Assembly: GCF_026151205.1 (NCBI RefSeq)
Contig: NC_087073.1
Span: forward strand, 1,942,501-2,006,500
Length of the DNA: 64,000 nt
Source of the DNA: Bolinopsis microptera
Lineage: Eukaryota; Ctenophora; Tentaculata; Lobata; Bolinopsidae
Direction of reading: 5' to 3'
Within the stretch, counting starts at the first letter, position 1, and every line of letters starts with the position of its first letter. Positions 21,111 through 35,038 of the stretch are shown here, in pieces. Below the pieces are notes generated by a model that did no database searches, was not told the DNA's origin, and worked only from the letters and a program-made list of their open reading frames with translations. A program made the position numbers and the translations under genes.

Positions 21111-21588
21111 TGGAGTGCATTCTCATTGACAATTAAACTTGGTCAAAGATATTTATATACAATTCCTAAATTAAATCAATAATCATGTTAATATGAGTAT
21201 TCAACACTACTCGACATCAAATATTTGCCGGCCCATCGACAATTCAGTCGCCGAAACAAAAATCAAATGTTTGCTTTTTCGAAATCTGAAATCTGATATC
21301 TGAAATCTGAAATTTGAAATCTATAAAATCTGAAATCTGAAATCTGAAATCTAGATCAGCAGCTGCCAGCAGTACTTGTAGTTGTATTATAATATGGCCT
21401 GTCGTGATATCATGGATCGCTTAAGTTCCACGTACGAGGATCTGGTAGTCCTCATAATTCTGCGGCCTCTTTGTATCGCCATCTTGCACAACTCCTTAAG
21501 AATCTTAAGTGCTGGAATGTGAAAATGTGCAGCTTTCTAGACATTTATAGAATTAACGAGGTGTCGTACGTCACCTCAATTAAGGTCA
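21111..21588 (+). repeat. Long dispersed repeat R2, empty site for family A MITE
   Basis: Direct copy of 13873-14473 without the 104-bp insertion. The junction GGTCAAAGATATTT at 21141 shows the pre-insertion sequence. Confidence 0.92.
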
Positions 21589-23495
21589 GGTAACAGGGAA
21601 CTGACCAAGACAGAACCCAATTGATCGGGTCGGAGGTCACGTGATTATGAGCCTGAGGTCACGTGACTATAACGTCACCAGAGCTTCATGTTCTCCGTTT
21701 CCCGCTCATTTGACCAGGTGATCTCGCATGCTTTTTACTTGAATCTGGGAATGTGAATGTAAGTGTAATTCTAATTACCTCCCATAGAAAGCCAGATTCA
21801 TTTTCTGAGAGAAAGCTAGAAATTTAACAAAATATAATCGACCTGGTTACAAACTCATTTTGATGACCGTTCCTGAACTAAAAGTAAAATAAATATTTCA
21901 GAATATTCTAGAAGGTTATGGATATTGGATTATTCTATGAGAACAGGGTAGCCAAGCCTGCAGCCTAACAATTATAATGAGTTATTCGTCGCAACTTTAT
22001 TTTTAGATAAAAATTCCGATATTTATCGAATTTGCATTTTTATTGTTGCATATATGTTCATTTTCCACTCTATTATTATTATTGTCGGCCCTTGCACAAA
22101 CTAATCATTGAGGTTAAGACCGAGTTTGTTTGTCTATTTCTTGCTTCTCCAATTATCAAATTAGATGATAGCGGTGCTTTATTGAAATAATGATCCCTGG
22201 TCGAGGTCCAGTATAAATGTCTTGGGTCGCAGACTGACATTAACCATAAAATCTTTTTTGCAGATTCCACCTTATAGATCATTTGGCTTGAAAATATGAT
22301 CTTACGCAATATAGACAGGATTTTCTGCAGCTGGGCCTCCTATATTTACATTGTTTTATTTACGTTGTTTTATTTACGTTGTTTTATTTACGTTGTTTTA
22401 TTTACGTTATTTTATTTACGTTGTTTTATTTACGTTGTTTTATTTACGTCTGCTAAGCTAGGGATGAAATATCAAATGAAATCTAGATCAGCAGCTGCCA
22501 GCAGTACTTGTATTATAATATGGCCTGTCGTGATATCATGGATCGCTTAAGTTCCACAAGGATCTGGTAGTCCTCATAATTCTGCGGCCTCTTTGTATCG
22601 CCATCTTGCACAACTCCTTAAGAATCTTAAGTGCTGGGAATGTGAAAATGTGCAGCTTTCTAGACATTTATAGAATTAACGAGGTGTCGTACGTCACCTC
22701 AATTAAGGTCAGGTAACAGGGAACTGACCAAGACAGAACCCAATTGATCGGGTCGGAGGTCACGTGATTATGAGCCTGAGGAATAAAAATTCCGATATTT
22801 ATCGAATTTGCAGTTTTAGTTCAGGAACGGTCATACAAACTCATTTTGATGACCGTTCCTGAACTAAAAGTAAAATAAATATTTCAGAATATTCTAGAAG
22901 GTTATGGATATTGGATTATTCTATGAGAACAGGGTAGCCAAGCCTGCAGCCTAACAATTATAATGGGTAATTCGTCGCAACTTTATTTTTAAATAAAAAT
23001 TCCGATATTTATCGAATTTGCATTTTTATTTTTGCATATATGTTCATTTTCCACTCTATTATTAATATTATTATTGTCGGCCCTTGCACAAACTAATCAT
23101 TGAGGTTAAGACCGAGTTTGTTTGTCTATTTCTTGCTTCTCCAATTATCAAATTAGATGATAGCGGTGCTTTATTGAAATAATGATCCCTGGTCGAGGTC
23201 CAGTATAAATGTCTTGGGTCGCAGACTGACATTAACCATAAAATCTTTTTCGCAGATTCCACCTTATAGATCATTTGGCTTGAAAATATGATCTTACGCG
23301 ACATAGACAGGATTTTCTGCAGCTGGGCCTCCTATATTTACATTGTTTTATTTACGTTGTTTTATTTACGTTGTTTTATTTACGTTGTTTTATTTACGTT
23401 ATTTTATTTACGTTGTTTTATTTACGTTATTTTATTTACGTTGTTTTATTTACGTTGTTTTATTTACGTCTGCTAAGCTAGGGATGAAATATCAA
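21585..23495 (+). repeat. About 1-kb tandem segmental duplication with (TTTTATTTACGTTG)n tracts
   Basis: Blocks at 21368-22465 and 22484-23495 repeat in the same order with internal deletions; equivalent points such as 22079 and 23071 are about 990 bp apart. Each ends in a 14-bp minisatellite (about 7 copies at 22350-22449, about 9 at 23341-23469). Paired 76-77-codon minus-strand ORFs (22079-22309 and 23071-23304) are byproducts of the duplication and show no known domain. Confidence 0.85.
22814..22869. repeat. 21-bp perfect inverted repeat
   Basis: Arms 22814-22834 and 22849-22869 (core CAGGAACGGTCAT / ATGACCGTTCCTG) around a 14-base loop. The paralogous block near 21855 has only the right arm, so the hairpin formed during or after the duplication. 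Confidence 0.9.
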
Positions 23496-23809
23496 AATAG
23501 GCACACATTTTAAGTATATTTACTTTTTATAAAAAGCACATTCAATTTAATACATATAAAAATTACTTAACTTGCTTGATTCTGCACTAGTTTGACGATC
23601 TTAGACCCGAAATTGAACGGGAGATTCGACTTAAAATATACTAAAATGTCCAGAAATATGTTAAGATTTCCCTGATATAAATGATTAAACATAACTTTTT
23701 ATTATTCTTATACTAGTGTATAAAATAATGAGTACATTATAAATGATAAATAATGATAAAATATTAGTTGTTTCATTTTTATCAAGTTGTAAGTGAGTGG
23801 TAAAACGTC

Positions 23810-26800
23810 ATGACGATAACGATCATCATTTTGACGATCCTACTGTGGTCATCAGTCAAAGGTAACATTTTATATGGTAAAATCTTTACTAGTCATATTA
23901 TAATTATGGACACGGGAGGCTGAACGTTACCACCCAAACGTTTCAGTTAACAATTGATTTATTATTTAAATACTTTTTCTGATATGACTTACTAATCGAT
24001 TACTAAGCAATTGCTATAAAAGTACAACCACTGTACTGATTGAATATTAAGCTAATTGATTAATTTGCTTATTATCCAAGTAGCAACCAATTTATCGATT
24101 ATAATAAAAATGAAACCTCCTACCATCCTCACAACTGGAGATGTATCAAAATTAGTAATTACTAGTTGGTATTCATGAAAACCAAATTTGCCCACTTTTT
24201 ATGAAAACGACTTACTGTCATAACTTTATCGGCGTGTACATCAAATTTAATTAAATCATTTCAATTTTTTTTCGAATCAACGTTCAATATCGCATATTTT
24301 AGTTATTACTTATTCGAAATAATTGGATCAAGTAAAATTAAACTCTAATGATTGAGATATTCAAAACGAGTTCGTTAATGTTCTCTTTGGTCATTTCATG
24401 TTTAATTCCTGTTTAATTCCCATGTTTAATGTTTAATTCCTGTTTATCAAGTAAACATACTTTGACAATTGGGATAAAATAGTAAAAAGCTAAAAAGTGA
24501 GTGCTGTCACGTCGGCCGGGTGGTTTAGTGGTTTTAATACATTTGCTTCTCACGCCGACGACTGGGGTTTGATTCCCAATGGGGACCAATTCGGTATGAT
24601 GCGGTTCGGCAACCAAACCATGGTCTGAGCTTCGAAAAAACTTATAAAAAATTATATTTTAAAATTTTCAAAATTTTGTCAAGTCTCAAAAAATGTGTAA
24701 GTGAAAAATTTTCGAAAAATTCTCGAGCCAATACGTAAACATTTTTATAATTTTTGGTAATTAGATAATTAGCTAATTAGTAATTATCAAATTATCTGAT
24801 TGTCTGACGTGAACTTTTTTCGGACAAAAGTTCTTCTCGTCGATAAGATAAACACCCTCGACTTATTTGTAACCTTCTACGATGTTCATAGCTGAAGATA
24901 TTTGACAAACAAGAAAGGTGGTAAAAAGTTGCAAAAGTAGCAAAAAGTGGCTTTAAGACATGTGGAAAATTTTGGAACAGTTAGTCAGCCTAATAACGTC
25001 ATAAATCCTTTGGAAGCTTTTTGTGTCCGTAGATCGATTTTTCAGACGATCTGTAGCTGTACTATAGTACTATCTTTGCACTCTGCGCTGCCAATGTCCA
25101 TATCACGCAAAATATAGACCTTATTAGGTAATCGTGACGTCACGTTATCCATGACAGTTGGCACGAGTACTGAATAGACTGTGCCTGCAGTCACGTCAGG
25201 CACGGATTTTTGGCTAGGCACGGCTTTTGAAAAGCGACGTGCGACGTGCCTGAGGAGTTGTCACGTATCCTTGGCACGCCTTATAAACACACTACGTACC
25301 TATGGTCATTACATCTGACCGCACCATGACAACAGTCATGGTGACAACAGTCATAGTATGGTCGGGCCCTTAAATTCTGCGAAAAAACTATGGGCGACAT
25401 TCTTACAATTCCTTTATAGTCATGAGTTAAACATACAATTAACAGGTGAGTTACCAGTCAAACGTGACGTGGAAATAGAGTGGGATCTTGAGTCGACACC
25501 TTTAGAAATTAGGACTGATAGTGAGCTGGGGAGTGACGATCAGGTACAAGTGCGCTTCTACTCTGCTGTGGGAGCATATGCAGGAGGAATCATGCTCTTG
25601 TTCAGCTCTACTCCACAATACTCCCTCGGCTACTGCACCTCATCCTACAAAAACTTCGCTGTTAATCCCCCCTCTGCTGCTGACAAGGTGTGGCGTATCA
25701 CACTAACCAGGACTGCAGGTGTTAGACTAGTGATACACTGTAACGAGGTGGAGGTTCTCAACATACTGCTCTCTCAAACGTGTGCTCTCGATATCTGGAG
25801 CTCGAAATGGAGCGATGACGTGGCAAAGATAAAGTTCGATCTCTCTGATGACACAGCATCTGATTACTACGGAACACAATTACAATTACCAGGTGACTAA
25901 TAACAACAAGCGGTTCTTTTGCGATAGTCAAAACGCGACAACTAGCGCTGGATGGCGACAACTAGCGCTGGATAGCGACAATTATCGAACATATATATTT
26001 TGCGCTGGCCAACGTTATCCAGCGCTGGATAGCGACAACTAGCGCTGGATGGCGACAACTAGCGCTGGATGGCGACAACTAGCGCTGGATGGCGACAACT
26101 AGCGCTGGATAGCGCTAGTTGTCGCCATCCAGCGCTAGTTGTCGCGTTTTGACTATCGCAAAAGAACCCAACAAGCATTGGTTTAACAAAGTAACAATAA
26201 CTTTAATTTATAAATAAACCACCTTGCTGATTTTCTCGTAAGCTCGTGATTACGTGTTTACTGTCTAAATTTCAAGTGTGTTATTTAACATAATATAATT
26301 ATAAAACATATATAGGATATGGGATATAGGCTAGTTGGCATATTGTTATTTATAACCTAATAAGGTGGTCATAATTTTATCAATTACTGTTCTCCGAATG
26401 AGATAAAATCACACTCTTTCAATGAAGGCAGAGTTATAATCATATTGGCGATAGCGTATTACCAAATAGCAAACTATAATTTATAAATCTTGTATATTTT
26501 GTAGTAGACATGATGGAGACAAGCCATTTTCAGTTACTAAAGGTTGAAACAATTATCAATTGAAAACTGATGTTTTTATAAAATATCTTGAAAATAAGCA
26601 GTAATTAGGTATTTTACCAAACAAACTCAAAACTGTTTTGGTTCAAGATTTATTTTGCAGAGTTTACACAGTATAAAAGCATGTGCATTGTGCTTCATAG
26701 TTTGTTGATAAGGCGTATTTTTAGCGTTAAATCATCCATGTCTTTCGGTTAGGCCCATAGTTATCACTCCTGTTCTCTCTCCAATCAGCTCCTCCCTCGA

Positions 26801-29458
26801 CAATCGATATCATGTGTTCCTTTCTGCCTCAGCTCGGTGAATTGTCTCCTTCATCTGGTTGATATTCCTTTTCTCGAACATGAGATAGTAATTCCTGTGA
26901 TTGCTCTGGTTATTTCTCGACAGTTGTTACCAGAAGGACTTTCAGCATCCATGTTCCTGATAAGGCCTATATATTTATCGTCTCTACACAGTACACTCTA
27001 TTTTCCGCTTTATGAGTTCCTTCTCTCCTTTTGTCATGATGAAAGCACACCATGTGACCTGTCTCGTAGCTTGTAGGCCGTGAAATAGTTCTATTATTAT
27101 CTCGTGGACCAGGATATTTATATCGCCTTCACCCTAGCCACACCTGGCTAGTCGTAAATGGGATCGTAACAGACTTGATCTGTTATACTACATAGAATCG
27201 TAAAAATCAAACGTCCAATTTCATCTATGAACAATAAATAAAGAAATGATAATGAGTAAAACACACTGCTCATATTACTACGACAGTTATCATGGATTTA
27301 TCTAGATATTTTGATGCATCATGATGATCAATCACGCAAATCGAAATATGTGGTAACCCAGGATTAAACGTAGAAACAGTGCATAAATAATAAAATACGT
27401 GCCTTATACCAAGTTATAATTGAGATTGTGGATAATTTTGTTATTACATTTCTCTTGAACTAGAAGCAATTAACGGAGGTTGGAGTTCAGACGGCTCATG
27501 GTCTACCTGCTCAAAGAATTTATTTTTTAATTTTTTTTAAAGAGAGGCTGGGCCTGGTTGGCTAGTCGTAAATGGGATCGTAACAGACTTGATCTGTTAT
27601 ACTACATAGAATCGTAAAAATCAAACGTCCAATTTCATCTATGAACAATAAATAAAGAAATGATAATGAGTAAAACACACTGCTCATATTACTACGACAG
27701 TTATCATGGATTTATCTAGATATTTTGATGCATCATGATGATCAATCACGCAAATCGAAATATGTGGTAACCCAGGATTAAACGTAGAAACAGTGCATAA
27801 ATAATAAAATACGTGCCTTATACCAAGTTATAATTGAGATTGTGGATAATTTTGTTATTACATTTCTCTTGAACTAGAAGCAATTAACGGAGGTTGGAGT
27901 TCAGACGGCTCATGGTCTACCTGCTCAAAGAATTTATTTTTAATTTTTTTTAAAGAGAGGCTGGGCCTGGTTGGCCCACGAGAGGATAGCATATGAATGC
28001 TTTGCCTACCTCTGGGGTATGGCAGTCCTGTGGGAGGATGCCAGTGGAATCAAGATGTGTAATCAAGGATGATGGTAAGTGTTGTGGGGTGTGTCATAGA
28101 TAAACGCTTAAGTGGTGGTTGAGTGTGGAAGAGAGAGGCGAAATAAGACGGCGTTAAAGTAGTCGCTATGTTACACCTGTCTGGTCCAACTCCTCTGGCA
28201 CCACTAAGCGTTTAGTGTGGTTTGTAAAGTTGACAATGGTGGAGATGTGTTGGTTGTCGAATATGTCATTGACAGAGAGGTAGTAGTCCCGGAAATATTG
28301 ACCTCTTATTTGGGCAATAGCCGGGCACTGTCCGAGAAAGTGTGAGACAGTCTCCTCTCCGTCGCCGCATTTAGGACAAGCACTTGTGTCTGATTTGCGA
28401 ATGGTGTGTAGGTGTTTGTTGAGGCTACAATGTCCTGTGATGAGGTGCACTGCAGTTCTATAATTTTGTCTGTTGTTACTGAGTGTAGTGTTGAGATTTT
28501 TGATGATGATTACTCGCCAAAGACAATTTTTCAGTCGAGTAGATATACCAAATAAGTTATGATGTTCATCAATGGGTGGAGGGGGATTGTCGGTACTGGT
28601 AGTTTCGTGCAAAACTGTCGGGTAGCCAGGACTTTCTATTTTTATTAATGGACATGTTCATTGGAAGTTGAGATTATTTGTACACATACAAAAATATTAA
28701 CCAAGCATGCTCAGAAGTTCTCAGCACAGAAACTTTATTGTTGTTATGCACTACAATGTTACAACTACAAGTTTACATTTTTGTGAATCTGTTAACTATA
28801 GCTGCCTATAGTTAACAGTATAGTATTCCTTATTCTGAAATGTAGTAGATTACTAATTAGATCAATCTAACAATCATAAAACATCATTGGTTAAAGAGCA
28901 GGGATTCGACGGTTATAAGGCGAGATTTGGTAAACTTTGTCGCACACTCAGAATAATGATACCTATTTTCTACGTGTGTCCTAAAAACTTTATTATATCA
29001 GGCTCCACCTTTGGATAGAAGAATCGTCCATCAGGATGATGAATAATTTTTCAGTGCCAGTATTTTGTCGGTTGCATTCGATTTTATCTTACCCATTTAA
29101 TTAAATTTTTTAACATTGAAAGAAAAATGAACTGTTAAACGTACGGGAGTCAAGCGAACTAGGATAATCGAATAGTTGTAATTACTTGTTTATAGTTCCT
29201 AAAAATAAATATAAGATTTGTGTCTGTTCGTGGTCTTGCAATAATTAGTCAAAGCCATATAAAATAGATCATGCCGATATCTTTCCAGAATGAAGGTATC
29301 TTTTACTAAATTAAATTTCCCCTTCAGAAGAAGATACAAGTGAAGAAGATGATGAAAATGAACAGGGAGACAACCAGAACTACTCTGATGCAGCAGCCCT
29401 GAAAGTCAGCTTAATTTTCCTCGTCGTTCTCCTGTTTGCTGTTAATATGAGCATCTAA
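23810..29458 (+). CDS. Small surface protein with signal peptide and GPI-anchor-type tail, three exons
   Basis: Exons at 23810-23861, 25446-25892 and 29328-29458, all GT-AG with phase 1 junctions, giving 209 aa. Exon 1 is a signal peptide (MTITIIILTILLWSSVK). Exon 2 is one about 149-residue extracellular domain rich in beta-type sequence with three cysteines (motifs WRITLTRTAGVRLVIHCN and WSDDVAKIKF). Exon 3 is an acidic stalk followed by NYSDAAALKVSLIFLVVLLF, a classic GPI-attachment signal (small residues then a hydrophobic end); a C-terminal membrane anchor is the alternative. I do not recognise the domain family. The intron phases and reading frame join without error, which is strong support. 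The introns are loaded with repeats: a fold-back MITE 20 bp after exon 2, a tRNA-like SINE head, and a duplicated thrombospondin-like exon relic. Confidence 0.75.
24512..24600 (+). repeat. tRNA-like SINE head (Glu-like)
   Basis: GGCCGGGTGGTTTAGTGG resembles an A box, and GGGGTTTGATTCCC a B box with one change. The anticodon region TTGCTTCTCACGCC suggests CTC (Glu). No full cloverleaf forms, so this is a SINE relic rather than a tRNA gene. It lies in intron 1 of the surface-protein gene. Confidence 0.6.
25912..26168. mobile_element. 257-bp fold-back MITE (family C) with 8-bp target-site duplication
   Basis: Starts GGTTCTTTTGCGATAGTC and ends in its exact inverse. It is flanked by CAACAAGC at 25904-25911 and 26169-26176. 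The inside is an array of a 20-bp unit (GCGACAACTAGCGCTGGATG) on the left arm that inverts on the right, so the whole element can fold back. It inserted 20 bp downstream of the exon 2 donor of the surface-protein gene. Confidence 0.92.
27146..27973 (+). repeat. 414-bp tandem duplication carrying a thrombospondin-like exon relic
   Basis: 27146-27559 and 27560-27973 are nearly identical. Each contains ACTAG followed by an open stretch reading EAINGGWSSDGSWSTCSK, which looks like the start of a thrombospondin type 1 repeat after a phase-1 acceptor. It is then cut by T-rich sequence and the first bases of a minus-strand LINE 3' end, and no donor follows. The duplication must postdate the LINE insertion because both copies include LINE sequence. 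Confidence 0.85.
27945..28620 (-). mobile_element. 3' fragment of a LINE with a C-terminal zinc-knuckle-type tail
   Basis: A 148-codon minus-strand frame (28612-28166) contains TAVHLITGHCSLNKHL and a CPKCGDGEETVSHFLGQC finger. This is typical of the C-terminus of I/Jockey/R1-type LINEs that carry RNase H. Its 3' T-rich (plus-strand) tail is near 27945; the 5' end is truncated. Confidence 0.75.
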
Positions 29459-29642
29459 ACTTGTTCAACTCGAAAACCCGGACGAATCTATAAATTTACA
29501 ATCTATAATTAAACTTTTGATATTTAAAATTTCAATATTTTAGACAACTTTCAATGTTTTAATAAAAAATAAAAGAAAGAGACTGCGATTCAGTAATTAT
29601 TGATATTCATTGTATGTTTTTTCAGAATACTTATTTTTTTTA

Positions 29643-31380
<1,738 letters not shown>

Positions 31381-31387
31381 GCGAGGA

Positions 31388-34300
31388 TTAGGACTTATTC
31401 TTAGGATTTCGAAGGTTTGAAGAGTCTGTTAGGTATTTCCCGAATTCTTTTGTGTGACAAGAGTTCATTATGATCCTATACTCTTTTAGCATAACAAGGC
31501 TTTTCAGGTTATCAGAAAGCTTTGAGCGGAGGGAGTGGTATCCAGGGCATTCGGTTATGACATGGTCCTCAGTTTCTAGGATAGGTGTTTCAAAGAAAGG
31601 TAGCTCTTCGAAAAAGCGAATTACGTCTGTGTCTAGAGAGCAGCAAAAACGACACGTTTTCAATGCTGTGTTGTATCGATCACTAGTATATCGACCTTTC
31701 TCTACCCTCAGATCATGATTGCTAGAGCGAAGTTTAGCAATGTTAGCTCTCTTAAGCCTGCACGGAATCTGTAAGTACTGTTCTTCACCAAACTCAGATT
31801 TGACCGCGGTGTAGAATGACATCTTCGGCTGGTTGTGAAGATCCTTTTTCCAGTGGTTCACAAAGGTTTCGTGTATGTGCTCACGTGCTGCAAGAGCGGG
31901 GTGTAGGTTTGGTTTAGCGGAGGTGCTCATCTTGATGATAGTGGACCAAGTGTCATACCAGGTAAGGTTCAGTTGTTTCTGCTCCTGAAATGTATGGTGC
32001 AGAAGTGTGTTCACGTTACCTACTACCGCTTGTGATGCTCTATAGAAGTAGGCAATACATTGAGGGAGGACGGTCACTGTCCAGGGGGTTCTTCCTGTGT
32101 CGCCGTAACAGGAGTTGTTATTTGCCTTTTTGTGGACACCCAATATCCATTCAAGAATTTTTAGGTGAGTAGTTTCGAGAGCATCTTTTGCTGCTGCTTT
32201 AGGGAGACTCACTTCTTGGTTTTTTGAGAGAATAGCTTTAGCGATGTTGGTTGATGGCAGCCAAACAGGGCATCCGTATGACTATGTAGCTGCTGGCTTG
32301 ATTAAGCTATCGATGAGTTTTAGCATCATGCTAGTGGAGAGTGCTCTCGTGTCAATAATTCGTCTCATAGACTCATAGACTTGACTATTGCATGAGACAA
32401 GCCTTAAGCAAGCACCCTGAAATATGATTTACCATTAAGCCTTATAGGAGTAGGAGAGTTAAGGTGGAGAAGATATCAGACACTGGTTTTGCAGATGACA
32501 TTGCTCTGATAGCAGATACTGTAAAGGAGGCAGAGACGCTGATGCTAGAGGTAGAAAGGGTTGCTGCTACAATTGGACTTAGAATGAATGAAGGGAAAAC
32601 CAAATTCATTACTCAGAACATCGAGAACCCTGATACCATCAAGTCCCTGGGTAACAGTACAATAGAGCATGTGGAAGACTTCACCTATCTGGGGTCTAGA
32701 ATCAGAGACAGTGAGAGTGATATCAGGGTTAGGAAAGGAAGAGCATGGGGAGCATGCCACACACTCAAAAAACTTTGGAATTCTAAGCTTAGAAAGTCTA
32801 TCAAGATCAGAGTGTTTACAGCACTAGTGGAGTCGGTGCTACTGTACGGTTCCGAGACTTGGACAATGACGAAAAGGCTAGAGAAGATGGTTGATGGTTG
32901 CTATACGCGAATGTTAAGAATGGCCCTTAACATCAATCAATATCGAGACCATGTCAGCAACCACAGCCTGTACGGTGATCTTCCCAAAGTCAGCTCCAAG
33001 ATAACCCAACGAAGGCTCAGACTTGCAGGTCATGCTCACCGACATCCGGAGCTGACACTGAACAAACTGATCCTCTGGAAGCCGAGTCATGGGCATACTA
33101 ACAGGGGGCGACCTCATTTAACACTACTAGATAACCTAAAAGCAGATACTGGGCTGAAGTCAGTAGATGAGATAGCTAAACTGATGTAGGACAGAAAGCT
33201 GTGGAGAACTGTTGTCAATGGATCTCGGGAATACCACCCGCCTTAAGTCAAGTAAGTAAGTAAGTAAGTCAAGTAGACTCATAGAGAAGAACGAGCGTAG
33301 AGCTTTTTTCCTAAGCTCATCGATTGCTTGTTTGAAGGAACCGTTCAGAGAGAATTGTATTCCAAGGTAGCAGTATTTTCTTACTGGTGCGATGTCCAAG
33401 TTTCCTAGTTTAAAGCCGTAAGCACATTTGAGTATTCGTGAGCTTGTGTTAAATACCATCACACTGGTTTTGTTGATATTCACAGACAACTCCCACTTTA
33501 CGGCATAGTCATGCAAGCAGTTCAGCAGTTTCTGTAAGCTGTCCGCATCCAGCGCTAAGAGGATCAGGTCATCTGCCAAAAGGAGGTGGCTTACTTTAAC
33601 ACCGTTTAGAAGAGGTACATCCAATTCCTCAATTTGTTCCAGCCTGATGGAGAGCTCGTGGATATAAAGTTTGAAGAGCTCAGGGGACATTGGATGCCCT
33701 TGTTCTGTACCAATCGTCACGTCAATGGCTGCGGAGAGCTTTTGAATCAGCTTGACTAGGGTTGAAGAGTTATTGTACATATGGCTGAAGCATTCGAAGA
33801 ATTTGCCTGCTATTCCCATGTGGCCATGTTGCTCAGCTTGAACAGAAGTGCTTCCCTACATACACTATCGAAAGCCTTGCGATAATCAACAAAGCAGGCG
33901 AATAGTCGCTTCTTCTCTTTCTTGGCGTATTTCTCAATGATTGTATTTAGGGTGAGTATGTGGTCATTAAATTGGGCTCCACTCCCGAATCCAAGTTGAT
34001 AGGGTCGGTCAGGACAGGCTCTTTCTCTGAATTCGATAAACCGTTTGAGGATTAGATTCGAAAAGAGTTTACCGAGACAGCTCCCAATTGTTATGGCCCG
34101 ATAGTTATCAGGGTTTTGCCGGTCACCCTTCTTAATATGGAGGGGAGTTGTGATGGAGTTGTTCCAGGGGTAAGTTCCATGCTGGAGGCAGGAGTTGAAG
34201 AGTTTTACCACGACGAGTTGGAGTTTCTCGTTGGAGTTTTTCAACATTTCGTTGGATATCAGATCATCGGACACACTCTTATTGTTTTTGAGTTTTTTAG

Positions 34301-34916
34301 TTGCATCTTTGATTCCCTGTAACGTGAAGTCGCGATTCAGTTCATTGACCAGTTCCTTGGTGAGCTGCGAATTGTTGGACAATGGAGTAAAGGTGTCATT
34401 GTCCCTTGAGTGATCGTTCCTACCACACTTCCGGTTGTAGAGATCATTAAAGAATTTGTGGAAGAGGATGAGATCGTAAATGTCGAATGGTTCTTCATCT
34501 TTGTACTGCATGGTCAGATAGCCGTTTGAGTGCTGCCCAGTTTACATCTCCACATTCGTTTATCTTCTGGTCCTCTCATACAGGAATTTCCCCTTTTTCA
34601 TCCTCTTAATAGCTCGGTATTCCTTTTTTCTGAGGAAGTGCTGGTCACGAAGGAAGTTGCTGTGTGGGTTACTGTTGGCATTTCTGTCGGCTCTGTTGGC
34701 CTCCCTTTTAGCATGTCTACAGCTTTGGTCAAACCACTTTTTCTTACTGGTGCGTTTGCCACTTTTGGTCGTAGTAACAAAATTCGCAAGATTGTGGTAA
34801 GTTGCAACCACGTCTTCATTAAGCTGAGCAGCGTCGTTTGCTGTGTTCACTGGTTGATCAAGAAGGCAGTCCTTGTAGCGTATGCGCTACAAGAGCCGCG
34901 CGCTGAGTTAGATTAA
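31388..34916 (-). mobile_element. Decayed LINE (endonuclease C-terminus, RT, zinc-finger tail), interrupted by another LINE
   Basis: Minus-strand pieces in order are 34850-34560 (post-endonuclease basic region), 34511-33810 and 33819-33160 (reverse transcriptase), and 32212-31388 (C-terminus with a CRFCC...H...C finger). The RT pieces carry NPDNYRAITIGS, FVDYRKAFDSV, GTEQGHPMSPELF and LLLADDLI, with a frameshift between them at about 33815. A stop also lies in the C-terminal part at about 32280. The copy is dead, and an RTE-type insertion splits it at 32380-33274. Confidence 0.85.
32380..33274 (+). mobile_element. 5'-truncated RTE-type LINE inserted in the older LINE
   Basis: The open frame at 32464-33189 (241 codons) has TGFADDIALIADT, VEDFTYLGSRI, LYGSETWTMTK and DGCYTRMLRMALNI, all typical of the RTE-clade RT C-terminus. 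It ends with a (TAAG)n tail (33254-33270) as RTE elements do. The flanks AGACTCATAGA at 32369-32379 and 33275-33285 form an 11-bp target-site duplication. Removing the insert restores the older minus-strand frame. Confidence 0.9.
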
Positions 34917-35038
34917 TGTAATATCTGATTATTTGATTGTAAAATCGCATAAACGCGCCTACTTAACTTGCGCGTTTTAGAGGTTTCGATTACGCCAGGC
35001 TACATGATTATAAACATAATAGCCTGGGGTCCCCAGGT
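34876..35038 (+). repeat. Dispersed repeat with terminal hairpins, second copy at 36846-37000
   Basis: Shares ATTGTAAAATCGCATAAACG and AATAGCCTGGGGTCCCCAGG with 36846-37000. This copy opens TT-GTAGCG-TATG-CGCTAC-AA and closes in the palindrome CCTGGG-GTC-CCCAGG. That resembles the hairpin-ended layout of families A and D; no target-site duplication was confirmed. Confidence 0.7.

Noticed and set aside
22079-23304. Two near-identical 76-77-codon minus-strand ORFs as a conserved small gene
   Set aside because: They lie in a recent 1-kb tandem duplication, so identity reflects duplication, not selection; no start context or domain.
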